From: Thiothrix sp. | GTDB taxonomy: Bacteria; Pseudomonadota; Gammaproteobacteria; Thiotrichales; Thiotrichaceae | Direction: 5' to 3' | DNA length: 64,000 nt | NCBI GenBank assembly: GCA_020442915.1 | Contig: JAGRJD010000034.1 | Span: forward strand, 1-64,000 | Shown: positions 9,775-18,176 of the stretch, in pieces | Numbering within the stretch: position 1 is the stretch's first letter | Layout of the letters: each line of letters starts with the position of its first letter | Position numbers and translations under genes: made by a program | The notes under the pieces: model-generated | Told to the model about the DNA's origin: nothing | What the model saw: the letters and a program-made list of their open reading frames with translations, nothing else | Database searches by the model: none

Positions 9775-10851
9775 ATGAGAACAACAGCAAACCTGCGCCA
9801 ACCCCTGTTCCTGCTGACTGCGGCGGGCGTTGCCCTGATCCTGTCGGCCTGTACAACGTCTGTCCCCATGGAAGAACCGGTGCCGTTGCCGCCTTTTCCG
9901 GAGGTGCAGCCGGACCTTCCGCCCCCCCGGCCCCCGCTGCCCGTACCGGAGGCCTATACGGTGCCTGCCCGGCGCCCGGTGCCTGCCCGGCGCCCGGTGC
10001 CTGCCCCGGTGATTGTGCAGCCCCTGCCGGAACTGCAGCCGTTGCAGGTGGAAGTCATACCGGAGGAAGTACCGGCTCCGCGTCCGGCCCCGGTCCGCAG
10101 GCCGGCAGATACCCGCCCGGCAGTCCGCTATGTGCCGCCTCCGGTTCCCAGGCCGACACCGGTACCGTCTCCACCGGTGGCTCCCGCCTCTCCGCTGCCG
10201 GCACCGGCTACGCGCCGGCCAGCAGCACCGGTGGTACCCGTCGTGCCGGTACCACGCCCTGAACCGTCTCCTCCCCCGCTTGAGGCCCGACCCGGTCTGT
10301 CCTATACCGTCAGATCAGGCACCCCGGTTGTAACCCGGTCGGCACCGGCACCTGTGCAGACCCGTGCGCTCGGGAGTGACGAATGGGTGAGTGTGGATGT
10401 GGAGACCAGAACACCCGCCGGTGCTGCCCGTGCGACGGGAGGGGCGAACACCTGGGAGCCGGCAGACAAGGCGACGGATACCCCGTTCACCGTGGCGGTG
10501 AACACTGTGCCGCCACCCGCCAGTCGGCCAGCCGTACCGGCCCCCCCCCCTGCACCTGCCGCCCCGCTGCCGTCAGTCTCATCTTCCTACAGCGAATCAC
10601 CAGCGGTAGCCGTGCTGCTCAAGCAGGCCAACAACCAGATCAGTGTCGGCAAGCATGATCAGGCCGCTACCACCCTGGAGCGCGCACTGCGCATTGCACC
10701 GGAGAATGCCATGTTGTGGCTGCGCCTTGCGGAACTCAAGGAGCAGCAGGGTGACAGGGCTCAGGCGGCTTCCATGGCCAGAAAGGCGGTACAGCTGGCT
10801 CCCGGTGATGATGCCATTCGCCTGCGCGCTTCGCGCCTGAGCGGCGGATGA
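9775..10851 (+). CDS. lpoP: Proline-rich TPR lipoprotein, LpoP-like PBP1B activator candidate
   Basis: This 358-residue protein begins with a lipoprotein signal ending in the lipobox LSAC (Cys26). A proline-rich, largely disordered segment follows (about 30-270). The C-terminal TPR-type domain spans about residues 275-358 (repeated L..A....AL...P.N pattern). An outer-membrane lipoprotein with a TPR domain encoded beside PBP1B matches LpoP, described as the PBP1B activator in Pseudomonas aeruginosa. The long Pro-rich linker would let it reach through the peptidoglycan. Assignment rests on architecture and position rather than on strong similarity, so the function is inferred. The linker contains an exact 18-base tandem repeat. 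The stop overlaps the next start (ATGA, 10848-10851). Confidence 0.75.
   Translation: MRTTANLRQPLFLLTAAGVALILSACTTSVPMEEPVPLPPFPEVQPDLPPPRPPLPVPEAYTVPARRPVPARRPVPAPVIVQPLPELQPLQVEVIPEEVPAPRPAPVRRPADTRPAVRYVPPPVPRPTPVPSPPVAPASPLPAPATRRPAAPVVPVVPVPRPEPSPPPLEARPGLSYTVRSGTPVVTRSAPAPVQTRALGSDEWVSVDVETRTPAGAARATGGANTWEPADKATDTPFTVAVNTVPPPASRPAVPAPPPAPAAPLPSVSSSYSESPAVAVLLKQANNQISVGKHDQAATTLERALRIAPENAMLWLRLAELKEQQGDRAQAASMARKAVQLAPGDDAIRLRASRLSGG
9961..10006 (+). repeat. In-frame 18-base tandem repeat in the lipoprotein linker
   Basis: The unit GTGCCTGCCCGGCGCCCG occurs exactly at 9961-9978 and 9979-9996, then a partial copy follows to 10006. It encodes VPARRP repeated. Because the unit is a multiple of three, slippage would change linker length without a frameshift. 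Confidence 0.9.
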
Positions 10852-12833
10852 CTGACGACCTGCTGGGGCCGGAAGGTGCGATTGCCCGCCATATCGAGGG
10901 ATTTCAGCCCCGCCCCCAGCAGCAGGCCATGGCCCGGGCGATTGCCGGGCAGCAGCAGGGGGTGCTGGTGATCGAGGCCGGTACCGGGGTAGGCAAGACG
11001 TTTGCCTATCTGGCTCCGGTACTGGCTTCGGGGGTGAAAGCCATCCTTTCCACCGGCAGCAAGACCCTGCAGGACCAGCTGTTTTTCAAGGACCTGCCCC
11101 TGATCCGCAAGGCGCTGGGGGCACCACTCAAAACGGCGCTGCTCAAGGGACGGGCCAATTACCTGTGCCTGCACCGCCTCAACCTTACGCGACTGGACGG
11201 GCGTCTGTCGGACCGGCGGGCCGTGAGTGACCTGCGCCGGATTGAGGACTGGGCCGGTGTGACCCGGACCGGGGATGTGGCGGAAATGACGCATGTCCCC
11301 CGCGAGTCGGCGTTGTGGCCGGCAGTGACCTCGACCGTGGAAAACTGCCAGGGAGTCGAGTGCGCGGACTATCAGGACTGCTTTGTGGTCCAGGCGCGAC
11401 GTCAGGCCATGGAGGCTGATGTGGTGGTGGTCAATCATCACCTGTTCTTTGCCGACATGGTGCTCAAGGAGGACGGGTTCGGCGAACTGTTACCCGAGGC
11501 CCGAATTGTGGTGCTGGATGAGGCTCACCAGATTCCCGACATCGTTTCCACGTTTTTCAGCGAAACCCTGAGCAGCCGCCAGCTGCAGGAATGGGCCCGT
11601 GATACCCGGCTGGAGAGTCGGGTCTCTGCTGCCGACATGCCGCAGATTGGGGAGCGGCTCGATCAGCTGGACAAGGTGGTGCTGGAACTGCGGCTGGCCA
11701 TGGATGCACCGGGGCAGCGCGGTCCCTGGCAGCCTTTGCATGAGCAGGCGGGTGTAATGGCGCAGACTGCTTTGCTGCAGCAGCATCTGGAGGTACTGGC
11801 GGAGTATCTGGAGCAGGCACTGGCACGCAGTCAGGGGCTGGAGCCGTGTCTGGAGCGCTTGCAGCAGCTCCGACAGGTATTGCAGCACCTGCAGCAGCCA
11901 CAGGCCGACAGGGTGCAGTGGTACGAGACCTTTACACGCGGATTTGTGCTGACCAGCACCCCGCTGGATGTGGCCGGTCCCCTGCAACGCTGTATGGAAA
12001 CCCTGCCGTGCCGCTGGGTGCTGACTTCAGCCACGCTTGCGGTCGGCGATTCCTTCCGGCATTTCATCACCCGCCTGGGTCTGGGGGAAGCGGCCACCTT
12101 GCGTCTGGACAGCCCGTTTGATTACTGGCGCAATGCCCTGCTGTACCTGCCGCAGGCGTTGCCCGAACCCCAGCACCCGGATTTTGTGTCGGCGCTGGTA
12201 CAGGCCGCCGTACCGGTGATTGAAGCCTGTGGCGGGCGGACTTTCATGCTGTTCACCAGTTATCGGGCGCTGCACGAGGCAGCGACCCTGCTGGAAGGGG
12301 TGCTGGATTTTCCATTGCTGGTACAGGGTGAGTCACCGCCGCGCGACATGATCGAGAAATTCCGCACGCTGGGAAATGCCGTGCTGCTGGGGACCGCCAG
12401 TTTCTGGGAAGGAGTGGATGTGCGCGGTGACGCCCTGAGCTGCGTGATTATCGACAAGCTGCCATTTGCCGCTCCCAATGATCCGGTGCTGGAAGCCCGG
12501 CTGGACAGTCTGCGCCATCAGGGACAGAATCCGTTTCTGGAGCACCAGCTGCCCCAGGCGGTCATCAGCCTCAAGCAGGGGGTGGGGCGCCTGATCCGCG
12601 ACCAGCAGGACCGGGGAGTGCTGGTGCTGTGCGATACCCGACTGCTGACACGCAGCTACGGGAACCGGTTTCTGGACAGCCTGCCGCGCATGCCCCGTAC
12701 CCGCAAGCTGGCTGTTGTGCAGCGTTTTTTTGCCAGCCCCGAACCGATTGCTCCCGATCCACCGGCCCCGGACGTGCCGCAGGATCAATCCTCACCACTG
12801 TCCCCGGATCATGATGAAACTGCTGGCTCTTGA
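10848..12833 (+). CDS. yoaA: DinG-family ATP-dependent helicase YoaA
   Basis: This 661-residue XPD/DinG-type superfamily 2 helicase has Walker A GTGVGKT at 45-51 and the DEAH box at 224-227. Four cysteines (107, 167, 172, 178) have the spacing of the iron-sulphur cluster of this family. Helicase motifs near the C-terminus (FWEGVD, QGVGRLIRD) are intact. YoaA is the DinG paralogue linked to DNA damage repair, unwinding 5' to 3' and working with the replication clamp loader in E. coli. The length fits YoaA (about 636) better than DinG (about 716). Its start overlaps the lipoprotein stop by four bases and its end overlaps tsaB by 23 bases, so the genes are co-transcribed. Confidence 0.92.
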   Translation: MTDDLLGPEGAIARHIEGFQPRPQQQAMARAIAGQQQGVLVIEAGTGVGKTFAYLAPVLASGVKAILSTGSKTLQDQLFFKDLPLIRKALGAPLKTALLKGRANYLCLHRLNLTRLDGRLSDRRAVSDLRRIEDWAGVTRTGDVAEMTHVPRESALWPAVTSTVENCQGVECADYQDCFVVQARRQAMEADVVVVNHHLFFADMVLKEDGFGELLPEARIVVLDEAHQIPDIVSTFFSETLSSRQLQEWARDTRLESRVSAADMPQIGERLDQLDKVVLELRLAMDAPGQRGPWQPLHEQAGVMAQTALLQQHLEVLAEYLEQALARSQGLEPCLERLQQLRQVLQHLQQPQADRVQWYETFTRGFVLTSTPLDVAGPLQRCMETLPCRWVLTSATLAVGDSFRHFITRLGLGEAATLRLDSPFDYWRNALLYLPQALPEPQHPDFVSALVQAAVPVIEACGGRTFMLFTSYRALHEAATLLEGVLDFPLLVQGESPPRDMIEKFRTLGNAVLLGTASFWEGVDVRGDALSCVIIDKLPFAAPNDPVLEARLDSLRHQGQNPFLEHQLPQAVISLKQGVGRLIRDQQDRGVLVLCDTRLLTRSYGNRFLDSLPRMPRTRKLAVVQRFFASPEPIAPDPPAPDVPQDQSSPLSPDHDETAGS

Positions 12834-13551
12834 TACTTCGACCGATGCCTGTTCTGCCGCTGTCTGGCGGGATGGGGAAATTGTGGCCGTGTATGAACAC
12901 AGTCCGCGTGCACACACCCGCCTGATCCTGCCCATGGTGGAGCAGGTACTGGCCCGCAGCGGTATTGCCCTCGGAGCGCTGGACGCACTGGCATTCGGGC
13001 GGGGGCCCGGTGCCTTCAGCGGGGTGCGGATTGCTGCCGGCGTGGCTCAGGGGCTGGCACTGGCTGCCGGGCTGCGGCTGATTCCGGTTTCCACCCTGGC
13101 GGCACTGGCGCAGCAGGTGTATCGACGCCATGGCTGTGAACGGGTGCTGGTGGCCATGGATGCCCGTATGGGGGAGGTGTATCAGGGGGCGTTTGTCATC
13201 CGGGCTGGCCTGGCCGAACTTTCGGGGCGGGAGGCGGTGACTGCTCCGGAAGCCGTTTCCCTGCCGGCAGGGGTGGTGGATAGCGGTGCAGCGGTACTGT
13301 CGGCCTGGAGCGCCGCAGGCAGTGGCTGGCGTGAGTATCCGCTGTTGCGGCAGCAGTTTCCGGCCTGTCAGGCCGTATACCTGGATTACCTGCCGGCTGC
13401 CGAGGACATGCTGCCACTGGCCAGGGCCGCTTTCCTGCGTGGTGATACCGTGGATGTACAGGAAGCCAGCCCGGTTTATTTGCGCAACAAGGTAGCCGAA
13501 ACCACACGGGAGCGGGAGCAGCGTGCCGGTTTTTCAGTGAGCAAATCGTGA
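12811..13551 (+). CDS. tsaB: tRNA threonylcarbamoyladenosine synthesis protein TsaB
   Basis: The 246-residue protein starts at ATG 12811 (or 12814), inside the end of yoaA. The N-terminal LALDTSTDACSAAV and the GPGAFSGVRIAAG motif are TsaB signatures, the latter usually GPGSFTG. TsaB is an ASKHA-fold partner of TsaD in making t6A at position 37 of ANN-decoding tRNAs; it is catalytically inactive but required for the complex. yoaA next to tsaB is a common gammaproteobacterial arrangement, which supports both calls. The frame is open another 32 codons upstream, but those codons lie within the yoaA coding sequence and lack family similarity. Confidence 0.95.
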   Translation: MMKLLALDTSTDACSAAVWRDGEIVAVYEHSPRAHTRLILPMVEQVLARSGIALGALDALAFGRGPGAFSGVRIAAGVAQGLALAAGLRLIPVSTLAALAQQVYRRHGCERVLVAMDARMGEVYQGAFVIRAGLAELSGREAVTAPEAVSLPAGVVDSGAAVLSAWSAAGSGWREYPLLRQQFPACQAVYLDYLPAAEDMLPLARAAFLRGDTVDVQEASPVYLRNKVAETTREREQRAGFSVSKS

Positions 13552-13666
13552 AAAAATCATGGATTTGGCACCGTGCCGGACTAATGTTTATTGCCCGTCC
13601 GGGCTGTCTGCATTAAAGTTCAGGGAATTGGCGGAAGACCGGAACGGACAGACAAGGAATTTTACA

Positions 13667-14809
13667 ATGACAAAATGGATCAGGTCCCTCAGCCTGCCGC
13701 TGGTATGGGGGCTGCTGTGCTGCAACCCCGTACTGGCTGCCAAACAGCCGGGTCTGGTGATTGATCTGGCCGATGCGGCCAGCTCGCGTCATCCCTGCGT
13801 GCGCATGTCGGTGAAAAAGCTGAACCGGCGAGCCGAGCCTTTCAGTGACTCGATTGGTACCTATTCCCTGGTTTACGATGTGGACAGTGCCATTATTCGT
13901 GCCGTGATTGCGGTAGAGTCCTGCTATCAGGAAAAGGCCAGGTCGCCCAAAGGGGCCATGGGACTGATGCAGCTGATCCCGGCCACTGCCGAGCGCTTCG
14001 GTATTGAGGATGCCTGGAACAGCAACCAGAACATTCATGGCGGTACCCAGTACCTGAAATGGCTGATGAAGCGTTATGGCAACGACCTCATCAAGGTATT
14101 TGCTGCCTATAATGCCGGTGAAGGGCGGGTGGATCAGTACGGTGGCATACCACCGTTCCGGGAAACCCAAGCCTATGTGCGCAACGTACTGATGGTGTTT
14201 TACAAGATCAAGTTTCACGAAGAAGAGGTCCTGTCGGTACTGGAGCAGCTGCCCAAGGGGCGAGTGGAACTGACACTGACGGACGAACTGATGCGCGGCG
14301 TGGCCAGCAAGCTGAATGTTGCTGCCGCTGAAGGCCACAATCCCGGCAAGGTGAAAACCGCACCTGTCAATGCCGTTGCCAGTGTCGTGGCCAGACGCCC
14401 TCCGGCAGCCGCACAGGTGGCAGCCACACGGCCTGCACCGGCCCGCAAACCGCAGCCGGCCCGTGCACCGCTGCCGCATGAGGTGGACATTTACATTCCA
14501 CCGCCCAACAGCCGGCCTGTCCCGCAACCCCCTGCACCTGTGGCCCGGAATGTGAACAAGGCCGCCCCCCAGCCCCGGCAACAGACGGCCTCCACACCGG
14601 CTCCCGTTACCGTAAAGCAGGTGGCTGCCCGGCCTGCAGTCAACCCGCAGCTCAGGCTCCAGCATGCCTTTGCGCGTGCAGTTGAGGCCGCACCGGCGAT
14701 GACGGCTGCTGCCGCTGGTGCACCACGGGTGACGGCCACTTTCAAGCCGGGTCGAGGCGGACTGGCTGCCAACCGGGCCCTGGCCCCGCAGCTGTACAAG
14801 CAGCCCTGA
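13667..14809 (+). CDS. Secreted lytic transglycosylase, SLT family
   Basis: The 380-residue protein starts at ATG 13667, after AAGGAA at 13654-13659. It has a signal peptide ending near residues 24-25 (VLAA). The SLT domain spans about 68-210 with catalytic Glu84 in VES, the GLMQ motif at 99-102 and the AAYNAGEG motif. It should cleave peptidoglycan to 1,6-anhydro products in the periplasm. The C-terminal 150 residues are low-complexity alanine/proline-rich with no recognisable domain, perhaps a wall-spanning linker. An MltC/Slt70-like housekeeping role cannot be separated from a specialised one by sequence. It stands between tsaB and murJ, both on the same strand. Confidence 0.88.
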   Translation: MTKWIRSLSLPLVWGLLCCNPVLAAKQPGLVIDLADAASSRHPCVRMSVKKLNRRAEPFSDSIGTYSLVYDVDSAIIRAVIAVESCYQEKARSPKGAMGLMQLIPATAERFGIEDAWNSNQNIHGGTQYLKWLMKRYGNDLIKVFAAYNAGEGRVDQYGGIPPFRETQAYVRNVLMVFYKIKFHEEEVLSVLEQLPKGRVELTLTDELMRGVASKLNVAAAEGHNPGKVKTAPVNAVASVVARRPPAAAQVAATRPAPARKPQPARAPLPHEVDIYIPPPNSRPVPQPPAPVARNVNKAAPQPRQQTASTPAPVTVKQVAARPAVNPQLRLQHAFARAVEAAPAMTAAAAGAPRVTATFKPGRGGLAANRALAPQLYKQP

Positions 14810-14900
14810 ATCCTGCCCGGCGGGAAGCGGATTTCGCACATGACTTGGGAGCGGGTTTGAGGCAGAATTCCCCGCTTTCGGGCCAGGATCAAGAATAAAC

Positions 14901-16463
14901 ATGAGCAGCGGGCTTTTCCGGTCGGGTGCCGTCATCAGTGCCATGACCATGATCTCCAGAATTCTGGGGCTGGTCAGGGACATGGTGGTGGCACGCTATT
15001 TCGAGGTCAGCGGTGCCACGGATGCCTTTTTCGTCGCCTTCCGCATTCCCAACCTGTTGCGGCGCTTTTTTGCCGAAGGGGCCTTTTCGCTGGCTTTCGT
15101 GCCGGTGTTGTCCGAATACCGCAAGACCCGTACTCCGGAAGCACTCCGGGACCTGATTGATCATGTGGCCGGCATGCTGGGGCTGGTACTGCTGCTGGTG
15201 AGTATCGGCGGCATGCTGGCGGCACCGTGGCTGATTGACCTGATTGCGACCGGTTTTTCCCATAAGGACGGTGCTCGCCCGGAACTGGCGGCTGAACTGC
15301 TGCGCATCATGTTCCCCTACATTCTGTTCATTTCCCTGGCGGGGCTGGCGGGCGGTATCCTCAACACCTTCAGGCATTTTGCCGCGCCGGCTTTTGCACC
15401 GGCGCTGCTGAACGTGATCCTGATCATTGCCACGGTCTGGGTGGCACCGTATTTTGAGGAGCCGCTCAAGGCGCTGGCCTGGGGGGTGTTTGTCGCCGGC
15501 ATGGCCCAGATTGCGGTGCAGCTGCCGGCCCTGCAGCGGCTTGGTCTGGTGCCGCACTTCCGTTTTCGGCGCGGGCATGAGGGCGTGAAGCGGATCATGA
15601 AACTGATGGGGCCGGCCCTGTTCGGCTCTTCGGTGGCCCAGATCAACCTGATCATCAACACCAATATTGCTTCATTTCTGGCCGTTGGCAGCAATTCCTG
15701 GCTTTATTATTCCGACCGTTTTGTGGAGCTGCCACTGGCGATTTTCGGAGTGGCACTCGGGACCGTGATCCTGCCCAAACTCTCGGGTGATCATGCCCAG
15801 GCGGATACCGGCGCTTTCCGGCACACACTGGACTGGGCTTTGCGGCTGGCGCTGCTGATCGCGATTCCGGCCACGGTGGGACTGGTCATGCTGTCTGAAC
15901 CGATTCTGGCCAGCGTGATGATGTATGGCGAATTCCGCTGGAGTGATGTGCAGATGTCGGCCCTGAGCCTGATGACTTATGCCCTGGGACTGCCGGCTTT
16001 CATTCTGGTCAAGGTGCTGGCACCGGGGTTTTATGCACGTCAGGATACGAAAACACCGGTACGCATCGGCATCATGGCCATTTTTGCCAACATGGGCCTG
16101 AATCTGGTGATTGTCCTGCCCTGGTTTCTGTCCGGTGCCAGCGGCGCTCATGCCGGACTGGCATTGGCAACCGCACTGGCGGGTTTTGTCAATGCGGGGC
16201 TTTTGTACCTGACCCTGCGGCGTGAGGGCATGTTTGATCCCAGCTCAGGCTGGGGCAAGCATCTGCTGCGAATAATGGCAGGCTGTATCGTGCTGGCGCT
16301 GGTGCTGGCGCTGCTGATGCCGGCGGATGCCTGGTGGCAGTCGGCCAGTGGCCTGAAACGGATGGCATGGCTGGGATTGCTGATTGTGGTTGCTGTTGTG
16401 TCGTATTTTGTCACCCTGAGGCTGAGTGGCCTGTCCTGGCGTCAGATGTTGGGACGCCGCTGA
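14901..16463 (+). CDS. murJ: Lipid II flippase MurJ
   Basis: The 520-residue polytopic membrane protein has the MurJ/MviN N-terminus (SGAVISAMTMISRILGLVRD) and the segment DAFFVAFRIPNLLRRFFAEGAFS, which contains the conserved arginines lining the transport cavity. About 14 hydrophobic segments are visible, as expected for the family. It flips lipid II to the periplasmic face for peptidoglycan synthesis and therefore fits the surrounding cell-wall genes (PBP1B, lytic transglycosylase). The start ATG 14901 gives the standard N-terminus; AGGATCAAG lies upstream. Confidence 0.97.
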   Translation: MSSGLFRSGAVISAMTMISRILGLVRDMVVARYFEVSGATDAFFVAFRIPNLLRRFFAEGAFSLAFVPVLSEYRKTRTPEALRDLIDHVAGMLGLVLLLVSIGGMLAAPWLIDLIATGFSHKDGARPELAAELLRIMFPYILFISLAGLAGGILNTFRHFAAPAFAPALLNVILIIATVWVAPYFEEPLKALAWGVFVAGMAQIAVQLPALQRLGLVPHFRFRRGHEGVKRIMKLMGPALFGSSVAQINLIINTNIASFLAVGSNSWLYYSDRFVELPLAIFGVALGTVILPKLSGDHAQADTGAFRHTLDWALRLALLIAIPATVGLVMLSEPILASVMMYGEFRWSDVQMSALSLMTYALGLPAFILVKVLAPGFYARQDTKTPVRIGIMAIFANMGLNLVIVLPWFLSGASGAHAGLALATALAGFVNAGLLYLTLRREGMFDPSSGWGKHLLRIMAGCIVLALVLALLMPADAWWQSASGLKRMAWLGLLIVVAVVSYFVTLRLSGLSWRQMLGRR

Positions 16464-16489
16464 ACCACCGCTTGCGGAGTGTTTGACGC

Positions 16490-18115
16490 ATGAAAAAAAC
16501 CGTATTGTTTTTCCTGGCCCTGCTGCTGATGCTGGGGGCAGGCTGGACGGCAGCCAGCTGGTATCTGGGTCAGGAAACCGAACGTGTCCTGCGTCAGCAG
16601 CTGGATGCAGCGCAACATCTGTATGTGTCCGACAGCCTGGCGCTCACGCTGGTTGAGTACCACAAATCCCTGTTTGGTGCACGTGCACGGACCTTGCTGC
16701 AGTTCCGCAAGCCCCCCCTGGACAGGCGGCTGGGTCGTTTGCCCCTGATTCATGATATCCGTCATGGCCCCCTGTTGTTCGATGACCGGCCCCGGCTGGC
16801 TGTCAGTGGCTGGCATACCCGGCTGGATATGGCGCAGCTGGATGAGGCGCAGCAGGCACAGTGGCAGGCGGTTTTCCCTTCAGGCCGGCCTTTTGTGCTG
16901 AATACTGCATTCGATTTCCAGCGGCAGCTGCATTATGCCCTGATGTTTGCTCCGGTGGATCATCAGGCCGAGGCAGGGCTGCAGAGTGTACTGGCACGGG
17001 CACAGCTTGGTGGCAGCCTGGACACCGGAAACGGTACCGGCACACTGAAGGGGGTGCTGTCTGCTCTGGAGCTGAATGGTAATGCCTGGGGCCTCACGGC
17101 GCCCTTGTTGACCCTGCAGGGCGATATTGCCCCGCTGGATGGCTATCCGCAGCTGCAGAATCTGGGCCTGCACGGTAACGGTTTGTCACTTAATCTGGCC
17201 GAAGGGGCTGTCATGACGCTGGATGGTGATCTGGCCTTGCAGGTACAGCAGGTGGCCGGTGAGCTGGAAGGACGTCTGTCACTGCTGCTGGAAAACATTG
17301 CTGGCAGTGATAACGGACTCACACAGCTGGATTGGCGTTCAGCGTGGCAGGGGGTGGATGCCGAGGGTCTGGTGCGTCTGCTGGGGTTGCAGGAGCGGCT
17401 GGACAACCTGCAGGCCCAACTGGGCTGGAATGATGAAAATACCGAACTGCGGGAGGGGCAGCAACGCATGATGGAACTGCTGCAGGCACAGCAGGATACC
17501 GGAGATGCCTTGCGTCAGCAGTTGTTCCATCAGGTGCTGAAGCCGGAGCAGGCACATCTGGAATGGACATTGACAACCTGGCAGGGGAATGCTGTCGGGC
17601 TGGAGTCTGCTGCCAGCCTGCAACGGGTTGAAACCGGTGCCGGAACCCTGATTCCCGTGCGTGTTGAGGACTGGCTGCGTCCCTTGCGCGGTGCTTTGAG
17701 CCTGCGGGCTCCTGTTGACAGTATGCCAGCGGTGCTGCAGCCGCTGCTGGCGTATGCCCGCAGCCACCAGGGAGTGCTGATGCAGGACGGCGAGTACCGG
17801 CTGGTGCTGAAACTGCAGGGGGAGCAGGCTGAACTCAACGGACACACACTGGCTGTACAGGAACTGCCAGGCCGTTTTTTCCCCCGGACGGGAGAGCGTC
17901 GGGGGATGGGAAGCCCGTTGGTTCCTTCCGGAATCATGCACCGGGTTGAGGCGGGGGAACTGAATGAGGACATGCTGCAGCAGTTGGCACAGGGTGACAG
18001 AACGGCACCGGAAGTGCTGAAGCTGCTGCAGGGATTGTATGAAATGGATACGGCTCTCCGGCAGGGAGCACAGGGGCGGCGTGGCCAGCGCGGCAAGGCC
18101 GGGCGCAGGCGCTGA
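16490..18115 (+). CDS. DUF945 (YdgA-like) family protein
   Basis: This 541-residue protein has an N-terminal membrane anchor (residues about 4-24) and the DUF945 opening pattern (AASWYLGQETE). The remainder is a long, beta-rich, glutamine- and leucine-rich periplasmic domain without catalytic motifs. E. coli YdgA belongs to the same family; its molecular role is not settled. The gene starts 26 bases after murJ in the same direction and is probably in its operon. The last residues are strongly basic (RRGQRGKAGRRR). Confidence 0.75.
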   Translation: MKKTVLFFLALLLMLGAGWTAASWYLGQETERVLRQQLDAAQHLYVSDSLALTLVEYHKSLFGARARTLLQFRKPPLDRRLGRLPLIHDIRHGPLLFDDRPRLAVSGWHTRLDMAQLDEAQQAQWQAVFPSGRPFVLNTAFDFQRQLHYALMFAPVDHQAEAGLQSVLARAQLGGSLDTGNGTGTLKGVLSALELNGNAWGLTAPLLTLQGDIAPLDGYPQLQNLGLHGNGLSLNLAEGAVMTLDGDLALQVQQVAGELEGRLSLLLENIAGSDNGLTQLDWRSAWQGVDAEGLVRLLGLQERLDNLQAQLGWNDENTELREGQQRMMELLQAQQDTGDALRQQLFHQVLKPEQAHLEWTLTTWQGNAVGLESAASLQRVETGAGTLIPVRVEDWLRPLRGALSLRAPVDSMPAVLQPLLAYARSHQGVLMQDGEYRLVLKLQGEQAELNGHTLAVQELPGRFFPRTGERRGMGSPLVPSGIMHRVEAGELNEDMLQQLAQGDRTAPEVLKLLQGLYEMDTALRQGAQGRRGQRGKAGRRR

Positions 18116-18130
18116 GCGGGTGTCTGCGCC
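18102..18130. terminator. GC-rich hairpin at convergent gene ends
   Basis: GGCGCAG at 18102-18108 and CTGCGCC at 18124-18130 are exact reverse complements with a 15-base loop. The hairpin spans the stop codon of the DUF945 gene, where it meets the convergent BY-kinase gene. No T-run follows on either strand, so termination is only suggested by position. Confidence 0.35.
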
Positions 18131-18176
18131 TGTTCCCGATGGCCGTTGTTTTACCCCGGCCCTCGGGAGGCGGATT

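Noticed and set aside
9961-10006. Repeat array that might be a CRISPR or mobile element trace
   Set aside because: It is an in-frame tandem repeat encoding VPARRP in a proline-rich linker, without spacers or flanking genes of that type.
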